Assembly: GCF_003287735.1 (NCBI RefSeq)
Contig: NZ_NSCM01000011.1
Coordinates: 22,931 to 86,930 of the forward strand
Direction: 5' to 3'
Source of the DNA: Photorhabdus bodei
GTDB taxonomy: Bacteria; Pseudomonadota; Gammaproteobacteria; Enterobacterales; Enterobacteriaceae
Length of the DNA: 64,000 bases
Position numbers and translations under genes: made by a program. Each line of letters begins with the position of its first letter. Within the stretch, counting starts at the first letter, position 1. The notes under the pieces are model-generated. The model was not told the DNA's origin. It saw nothing but the letters and a program-made list of their open reading frames with translations, and searched no databases. Below are positions 57,855 through 64,000 of this stretch, piece by piece.

Positions 57855-60820
57855 ATCATCAGGATGCCCTGTTTCCCATCGTCAAAGACGATATTACCTT
57901 CGATGCCTTACTTGCTCAGGCAAAAACCGTCATTGAACAACAATCCGGCCAATGCTGGAGCAATACCAGTGAAAATGATCCCGGTATCACCTTATTGGAA
58001 GCCTGTTGTTATGGCGCGTCTGATCTGGCTTACCGCCACACATTACCACTCAAAGATCTGCTTACTCCAAAACCAGAGGAACAGACTCTTGGCGACGGTA
58101 TTTTCCCCCAAGAATTTGGCCCACAACAAACGCTGACCTGTGGACCTATTACTGCGGAAGATTATCGCCGGGCTTTATTGGATTTACATAGCAGCGACAC
58201 CGTTAATGAAACAAACGAAGGTTACTTTTTCTTTAATGATGTCCAATTAATTCGTGAACCTGAAAATCAACGTTATCAGTATTGGTATAACAAAGAAAAA
58301 CGTGAATATAGCTTTAAAAACTCCGGATCAGATAGCCAATTAGCACTAAGAGGAAATTATTGGCTCTATTTACTCCCTAGTCGGGAAACTGAAACTAATA
58401 AAACACTGGCTGAGGAGAGGCTGAAAACTTTCCTAAAAGATAACCGTAATCTGGGAGAATTCATCAGTAAAATTATCTGGCTGCAACCTGCCGATCTCCC
58501 CTTGCAGATTGATATTGAACTTGAAGATAACGTCATCGATTTTGCTGATATCTTCGCCCAAATTTATATGACGGCGGAACAGATGGTGCTGGCAAAACCC
58601 GAACGTTATACCACTCAGGCCATGAAAGATCAGGGTCACTGTCATGAAGAGATCTTTTCCGGCCCTTATTTACATCACGGCTGGATACCGACATTACCTC
58701 AAGCCAAAAATTACACCGGCGCTACGATATTAAATCTAAGTCATTTGGTTAACCGATTATTAGCGATTAAAGGTATTCAGAGTGTAACCCGACTGGCATT
58801 AGCTCATCACGACACAACTATTACGCCATTGTCGGACGATAATTGGTCTTGGAAAATCGCTCAAGGATATTACCCCAGATTATGGGGTAACGATCCACTG
58901 GCATTAATTACCTCAATTACCTCAGCAAACAACCCGCTTACCATTATTGCCAAAGGGGGCGTTAAAATTGGCGTTTCCAAACAAGATGTAGAGAAACAGC
59001 TTATTACAGAACCACTGATTAATACACAACCTGAATTACTGCATTGGGGTAAATATCGTAAAGTTCTGGATTACTATCCGGTGAGCAATAAATTACCAAC
59101 TTGCTATGGATTGCAGACCAACAAACCTACGTCACAGCAAGTGCAATTACACCAATTTATGCTACCGTTTGAACAAATGCTGGCTAACGGCTGTGCCGAA
59201 CTCGCCCTTTTACCGAAATTACTGGCCTTTAAACAACGGGGAGAAACAATACACGGTATGCAATGGCCTTTTAAAACGGGTACAGTCAGCCATCGTGTTC
59301 ACCAACAAGTCATTCCTGATTTAACCGAAAAACTAAGCCGCGATTCACAAATCTATATTGATAACCATATTCAGAAGTCAAACTATATAAAAGAGGCGAC
59401 AATTCTGAATTATCTGTTGGGCTATTTTGGTGCTCAACTTGCCGCCAGACCACTTACATCGAACTCACTACTGGGTTTCAAAGACTTTCTGTCTACACAG
59501 CAAGGTTATCTGGCTCAACAACCAGAACTGACCTATCAACGTAATAATATTCGTATTGATAAAGTGTCGGCACTGCAAAAACGAATTGCGGCCCGCTTGG
59601 GTTTGGGCGGAGAGTGTTTCAGTGATACGCCTAATCTGGATGGCCTGCCTTTTTATTTAATTGAACATCGTCAACTTTTGCCGATAAAACCCGACAAAAA
59701 ATTCGACGATAAACATAAACCTGACGATCTAAAGATAATTGCAGAGAATTCAGACTCTAAAAATCATCAACTCATCATCACACAGCAAGGTATTGCAGGT
59801 CGGTTATTACAAGGTCAGGTAATTAACCTGATTATTATTGAAGGTGATAGAGAGTTTATATTACGGAGCCAAATGATCACCGCAGTAACAGGAAATACCT
59901 TTTCCCTTAGTACACGTAACAGCACGGATCTGGAGTACAATCTGCACAAGGTGCAACAGGCATTTAATGATGGTAAATTGCATTGGCAAAATAGCCCAGT
60001 GTGGCTGGAGGATATGGATTATCAATTGGTTTATGCCAATGAGACGTATCGAAATGCTACCGAAGATGAACGTTGGATTACTTCCAGTGCTCAAAGCCCC
60101 TTCCCGGCCATGATTGAAGAAAATGACGAAATCACCCTGAAATATGTGATTACCCCATCCGGACCAACCCCAAAAATATCAGCTCGTACAGTTCTCGCTG
60201 AACCACCTGAATATGAACTTAAAGCACGGGTGGTTAAATTTAATCGTATTCAAGGCAAGATATTAATTAAACGCAACCAAGACTCACCGAATAAAAACTT
60301 TCCAAAAGAGGCCGAAGCATGGCGTTATCGCTGGTACTTCTCCAATGAAAAATATGCCTTGGCCGACCGCTTTTCATTTGTGGTCAGTGTGGTGGTGAAT
60401 CGTCAGTTAATTGAGAATGATAAAGTTGATCCTTATAAGTTGGAAGCTTGGGTGAAAACAGAAATATTAGCTGAATTCCCCGCACATATTTCAATGATTA
60501 TTCACTGGTTATCACCGGAACATTTTGGAGATTTTGCCAACACCTATAAACGCTGGCAAAACAATGACGCACCTTTAGGAGACGAGGCATACCATATTTT
60601 AGAGACCTTAACCTTGGGGCGCCTGCCTTCTAATGCCACCGGTATTGGTAATATGCGAATTGCTACTGAACAACAGCGTATTGAGGTCATTGGTAAGTCT
60701 GGAGATCAATGGAACGAAGAAGTCATAAAAAGTGATCAATTATTATATGTGCCTTATACCGGAGGCATGGCTAAACTCAATGAAATTATTAATAAGGATA
60801 ATAACAAAAATATAAATTAA
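57851..60820 (+). CDS. pvc12: PVC baseplate protein Pvc12
   Basis: 989 residues, the largest protein of the operon. The N-terminus carries SENDPGITLLEACCYGASDLAYR, typical of the gp6/J-like eCIS wedge proteins, and the C-terminal part is a long beta-rich region. It is the wedge partner of Pvc11. The ATG overlaps the pvc11 stop with AAGGAGTT upstream. No internal stop or frameshift is seen. Confidence 0.9.
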   Translation: MNHQDALFPIVKDDITFDALLAQAKTVIEQQSGQCWSNTSENDPGITLLEACCYGASDLAYRHTLPLKDLLTPKPEEQTLGDGIFPQEFGPQQTLTCGPITAEDYRRALLDLHSSDTVNETNEGYFFFNDVQLIREPENQRYQYWYNKEKREYSFKNSGSDSQLALRGNYWLYLLPSRETETNKTLAEERLKTFLKDNRNLGEFISKIIWLQPADLPLQIDIELEDNVIDFADIFAQIYMTAEQMVLAKPERYTTQAMKDQGHCHEEIFSGPYLHHGWIPTLPQAKNYTGATILNLSHLVNRLLAIKGIQSVTRLALAHHDTTITPLSDDNWSWKIAQGYYPRLWGNDPLALITSITSANNPLTIIAKGGVKIGVSKQDVEKQLITEPLINTQPELLHWGKYRKVLDYYPVSNKLPTCYGLQTNKPTSQQVQLHQFMLPFEQMLANGCAELALLPKLLAFKQRGETIHGMQWPFKTGTVSHRVHQQVIPDLTEKLSRDSQIYIDNHIQKSNYIKEATILNYLLGYFGAQLAARPLTSNSLLGFKDFLSTQQGYLAQQPELTYQRNNIRIDKVSALQKRIAARLGLGGECFSDTPNLDGLPFYLIEHRQLLPIKPDKKFDDKHKPDDLKIIAENSDSKNHQLIITQQGIAGRLLQGQVINLIIIEGDREFILRSQMITAVTGNTFSLSTRNSTDLEYNLHKVQQAFNDGKLHWQNSPVWLEDMDYQLVYANETYRNATEDERWITSSAQSPFPAMIEENDEITLKYVITPSGPTPKISARTVLAEPPEYELKARVVKFNRIQGKILIKRNQDSPNKNFPKEAEAWRYRWYFSNEKYALADRFSFVVSVVVNRQLIENDKVDPYKLEAWVKTEILAEFPAHISMIIHWLSPEHFGDFANTYKRWQNNDAPLGDEAYHILETLTLGRLPSNATGIGNMRIATEQQRIEVIGKSGDQWNEEVIKSDQLLYVPYTGGMAKLNEIINKDNNKNIN

Positions 60821-60826
60821 TTTATC

Positions 60827-60953
60827 TATACCCAATAGATTTCAAGTTGCAGTGCGGCGGCAAGAGAACGCATCCCCAGGAGCATAGATAACTATGTGAC
60901 TGGGGTAAGTGAACGCAGCCAACAAAGCAGCAGCTTGAAAGATGAAGGGTATA
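60827..60953 (+). repeat. ERIC element, copy 4
   Basis: 127 bp between TATACCC and GGTATA; core GCATCCCCAGGAGCATAGA and GACTGGGGTAAGTGAA. It lies in the 270-bp pvc12-pvc13 gap, that is inside the PVC operon, in the same orientation as copies 2 and 3. Confidence 0.95.
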
Positions 60954-61090
60954 ATGTAAAAACGAATTAATATAGCATTACAAAAGACTTATTTTAAAAT
61001 CAAATATCTTTTCCTGTTTAATTATACAGAAACATCTACAAGATATTTAAATATCAATAATTTAATACCATACAATATAGGATGATAAAA

Positions 61091-62392
61091 ATGGAAAGAA
61101 AATCTAATCTATCTAATGCAAAATCCAATATGGAAAATACCAAATCAAATGGCCCATCAGCAGATAATTTAAAAAGACGCTTTAAAGAAGGCAGTATTCC
61201 ATTACAGACCGATTATGCCGATCTGATTAATATTGCTGATATAGGTCGCCGGGCTGTTGGTAAAGCTCCCAGTCAGACGGATAATCCAAATTCAGCGCTG
61301 AAACTGGATGATACCGGTGCACTAGCGGTAAAACTTAACGACAACGGCGGTTTAAAGTCAGATAAAGATGGATTAAGTGTCAAAATTAAGGATAAAAGCT
61401 TATTGGCTGATAATAACGGATTAGCAGTCAATACCGGCAGAGGATTGAGAATTAACAACGACAAGCTTGAGGTCAATAATCATCACGGTATCGAAATAGT
61501 TAATGAAGGGGTAAAGGTTAAAGCTGGTGAGGGGATTAAGGTAGACGATAAGGGTGTCAGTTTGAAAATGGGGGAAATTATCAGTAGTGACTATTCTCCA
61601 TTAATATCAGAACCAGAAAATAATGTTTTATCTGTAAAGATGGGCAATGGTCTGTGTCATAGAGACAAGGGAATATCAGTTGTCCCAGGTGATGGCATTA
61701 AAGTAGATTATTTTTCTGTATCTGTCAAAGCAGGTAATGGTATTACTGTTGATGGTAGTGGTATTTCAGTTAAAGCCGGTAACGGTATCACAGTTAATTC
61801 AAGCGGAGTGAGCATTGATCCCAATAAAGTACTCCCCAGAGGAATGATTGTGATGTTTTCTGGTGATAGCGCTCCTACAGGTTGGGCTTTCTGTGATGGT
61901 AATAATGGAACCCCAGACTTAAGAAATCGTTTTGTGATGTGTGGAAATGATTTTTCTGATAAAGGAAAAAGCTATTATTGTGCCGGAGGTAGAGGTGATG
62001 AAAAAAAATATTTCCAAAATACAACACCAACTGCGGTTTCTGTCACTGTTAATGTGCAAAATACAACATTAACAGAAGCACAAATACCTAGTCATAACCA
62101 TATGGGAAGTATACCTTATTGTGATACTAATGGAATGGAAACCAATTATCTCAATGATTTCAATGTCAATAAAAATAACTATATAATAGATAATAGCAGT
62201 ACAAGCTCAATATGGATGAAATATTCAACAAACTTTAATAATCAAATAATTAATTATCCCTACACATTTAACACAGGAAGAGGGCAAGGACATAATCACC
62301 AGGCAACAGCAACTGTAAATCCCTCGTCACATAATCATAGCGTTGATGTAGTTCCTCCTTATTACTTATTAGCTTTTATTATGAAACTTTAA
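61091..62392 (+). CDS. pvc13: PVC tail fibre Pvc13
   Basis: 433 residues. An N-terminal baseplate-binding region, then a triple-stranded shaft of short repeats of the form VKAGNGITVDGSG (at least eight, about residues 60-240), resembling the adenovirus fibre shaft. Next comes a tail-collar-type domain (GWAFCDGNNGTPDLRNRF) and a C-terminal receptor-binding part ending YYLLAFIMKL. Such fibres recognise the eukaryotic target cell. A second in-frame ATG at 61082 is possible, but the AGGATG just before 61091 suits this start better. Confidence 0.88.
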   Translation: MERKSNLSNAKSNMENTKSNGPSADNLKRRFKEGSIPLQTDYADLINIADIGRRAVGKAPSQTDNPNSALKLDDTGALAVKLNDNGGLKSDKDGLSVKIKDKSLLADNNGLAVNTGRGLRINNDKLEVNNHHGIEIVNEGVKVKAGEGIKVDDKGVSLKMGEIISSDYSPLISEPENNVLSVKMGNGLCHRDKGISVVPGDGIKVDYFSVSVKAGNGITVDGSGISVKAGNGITVNSSGVSIDPNKVLPRGMIVMFSGDSAPTGWAFCDGNNGTPDLRNRFVMCGNDFSDKGKSYYCAGGRGDEKKYFQNTTPTAVSVTVNVQNTTLTEAQIPSHNHMGSIPYCDTNGMETNYLNDFNVNKNNYIIDNSSTSSIWMKYSTNFNNQIINYPYTFNTGRGQGHNHQATATVNPSSHNHSVDVVPPYYLLAFIMKL

Positions 62393-62455
62393 TTCTATTC
62401 TACAAATACAAATTTGAATTACCTATTATTTACTTATTACCAAGGGAATATCAAT

Positions 62456-63877
62456 ATGACTTCGGAGCCAAATCTGTTAAATCGGATTACCATTACTATT
62501 TCAGCTAATAATCAACAGGTAGCTAAAAAAGTATTGCATGGCTCCGTGCTTAATCAGGCCAATATAAATCAATTACTTAATTCATACTTTGATGAATATA
62601 ACATTTATCAGGATATCTCTTTAGAAAAATTAACTCTGGACCTTGGTGAAATAAATTTTCATGAATTTAATTCATTATTCCCTGCTCGCCTCAAGGAGGA
62701 GCTGAATAAAGCATTTAGCCAATATCAGATAAACGATCATAAAGAAGAAATTCTACTGGATAAATCAATATCCAGTAAATTTATCAATAAGCCATCTTCG
62801 TCTGGCGATAATAATTCCATTAATGCAGAGAATTTCATTCATTCTTTATATCAACAAGATGCCCAACCTAATACAATGGAGGCTATAAAGCACAATAAAG
62901 ACATTATTAATAAACTTATTGATCAATTAACACAGATAGAGAACAAATGGATATTGCTACTGGCAAAAAGCTGTCTATCTGAACATGGTATACAACGACT
63001 TTTGGCTATCAAACAACCCGCTTTATTCATTGCCATCAATCGTAGAATATCCGAAAAAGTAAACAAACCACAACATCAGGAGGAGCTTGTCTCCTCCGCA
63101 CAACTAATACTCAATGCACTGGAATATCTACAGCGGCATAATATTCAGGAAATACCTAAACCCAACGCGAAAATCATTTCACGTATTACCACTGAACTTA
63201 ATAATGGTGTGATTAATGCTGCACCTATTATTAGATTATTTCGCCAGACTATTAACCACAACCTTCCATTAAATAGTTGGCTGAAACAACTCTGGCAAAC
63301 CGTTTCTGTTTCACGGCTTTGCCAAAAGCATCTGTCGGTTGAGGAATACCAATACCTATTGGAATACTTTATGCCAAACCGCATAGATAAAAATACACCC
63401 GATAAGAAATTAGTCACGAATAATGTTAATTTTTCAGACGTTCAGCAACATCAACATCTGGTAAATCAGAAGGTCATGACAGAAGATCAGAAAATACTAT
63501 CAGCATCAGATAATACATATATTGCAGGCAATATCCGCAATCAACTTCAAACTATCAACAAGCTACAATCTGAATCGGTTTTATTACCAGAAAAAACCGT
63601 TCCGTATCAAATCAGTAATACCGGAATATTAATTCTCTGGCCGATGCTACCCACGTTGTTTAATCAACTTGGCCTACTTGAGGAGAAAAAATTTATCCAT
63701 CGTCAAGCCCAATTTAGTGCTGTTAATTTCCTTGACTATCTGATTTGGGGAACCGAAGAGAGGCCCGCAGAAAGAAAAGCTCTGAATTACGTTCTGTGTG
63801 GGCTAATGGTCGATAAAGATATTAAATCAATCACTATCGAACCAGAAAAACAATTAATAACCTCGCAATGGCTCTGA
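62456..63877 (+). CDS. pvc14: Truncated PVC tape-measure protein Pvc14
   Basis: 473 residues of the eCIS tape-measure family: TITISANNQQVAKKVLHGS at the N-terminus and the conserved TEERPAERKALNYVLCGL near the end. Family members continue beyond that point, but here the frame stops 35 residues later: the last codons read TGG-CTC-TGA, where the C of CTC and the TGA come from the end of an IS10-like element starting at 63874. The C-terminus is therefore missing. Tube-length control would be impaired or changed. Start ATG 62456 has AAGGGAA 8 nt upstream. Confidence 0.88.
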   Translation: MTSEPNLLNRITITISANNQQVAKKVLHGSVLNQANINQLLNSYFDEYNIYQDISLEKLTLDLGEINFHEFNSLFPARLKEELNKAFSQYQINDHKEEILLDKSISSKFINKPSSSGDNNSINAENFIHSLYQQDAQPNTMEAIKHNKDIINKLIDQLTQIENKWILLLAKSCLSEHGIQRLLAIKQPALFIAINRRISEKVNKPQHQEELVSSAQLILNALEYLQRHNIQEIPKPNAKIISRITTELNNGVINAAPIIRLFRQTINHNLPLNSWLKQLWQTVSVSRLCQKHLSVEEYQYLLEYFMPNRIDKNTPDKKLVTNNVNFSDVQQHQHLVNQKVMTEDQKILSASDNTYIAGNIRNQLQTINKLQSESVLLPEKTVPYQISNTGILILWPMLPTLFNQLGLLEEKKFIHRQAQFSAVNFLDYLIWGTEERPAERKALNYVLCGLMVDKDIKSITIEPEKQLITSQWL

Positions 63878-64000
63878 GGAATCCCCAGAAAATAGACAGG
63901 CATAGCGTTGTGTGATCTACTGATTGTTCCACCAAGTCAATAAGGTCACTGCTATGCCTGTACGTGAAGTATGTCATAACTTCTTTAAAGATGCTTTATC
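63874..64000 (+). mobile_element. Left end of an IS10-like (IS4 family) insertion sequence
   Basis: The sequence starts CTGAGGAATCCCCAGAAAA, closely like the ends of IS10 (CTGATGAATCCCC / CTGAGAGATCCCC). The preceding 9 bp (63865-63873, GCAATGGCT) would be the target duplication. An open frame begins at 63954. The other end lies beyond the window. The family is inferred from the terminal sequence, not confirmed. Confidence 0.65.
63954..64000 (+). CDS. Partial transposase start (runs off the window)
   Basis: MPVREVCHNFFKDAL continues past position 64000. AAGG lies 9 nt before the ATG. The short N-terminus is not enough to prove the family, but its position 80 bp from an IS10-like end supports an IS4-type transposase. 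Confidence 0.5.
   Translation, partial: MPVREVCHNFFKDAL

Overview
The window reads as a chromosome segment of Photorhabdus (Enterobacterales, Morganellaceae). The basis is an E. coli-like core gene order (rmf-pqiCBA-uup-rlmL-ycbX, zapC-pyrD, pepN/pncB-asnS-porin-aspC-gloC-ycbK-ldtD), followed by an accessory block that ends in a Photorhabdus virulence cassette (PVC), an extracellular contractile injection system. Four exactly 127-bp ERIC elements and several decayed or partial mobile elements support an enterobacterial accessory region.

Bases 1-29.5 kb are mostly core. On the minus strand lie rmf, the PqiABC envelope lipid-transport operon, uup and rlmL. On the plus strand are ycbX and a tandem pair of nearly identical MGT-type glycosyltransferases, each with its own copy of the same leader and hairpin. 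Then come zapC, pyrD, a small membrane-anchored DUF1640-like gene and pepN, with pncB divergent, followed by asnS, two tandem OmpF/OmpC-type porins with OmpR-like upstream boxes, and aspC. A broken glyoxalase gene follows, then gloC, ycbK (mepK) and ldtD. A 7-bp x 8 tandem repeat sits just upstream of ycbK.

Bases 29.5-47.7 kb are accessory: a TetR repressor divergent from a FAD monooxygenase, with a perfect palindrome between their starts, then an AT-rich gap. Next is a minus-strand type IVb (R64 thin-pilus-like) operon, in transcription order pilin pilS, prepilin peptidase, pilV, pilM, a TcpQ/PilL-like gene, secretin pilN, pilO, pilP, ATPase pilQ, membrane platform pilR and a VirB11/TrbB-type ATPase. 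Conjugation genes, a shufflon recombinase and the transglycosylase gene are not seen. A decayed IS110 copy and an Rpn/YhgA-type nuclease gene bracketed by two ERIC elements follow.

Bases 47.7-64 kb carry the PVC operon on the plus strand: pvc1 (tube), pvc2-4 (sheath), pvc5 (tube), pvc6, pvc7 (tube/baseplate adaptor), pvc8 (VgrG-like spike), pvc9 (gp25), pvc10 (PAAR-like tip), pvc11-12 (baseplate wedge), pvc13 (fibre) and pvc14 (tape measure). The leader has an ops/RfaH-type motif and an 18-bp tandem repeat. pvc14 is cut short by an IS10-like (IS4 family) terminus that supplies its stop codon. The ATPase (pvc15), cap (pvc16) and effector genes would lie beyond the window, past this insertion.
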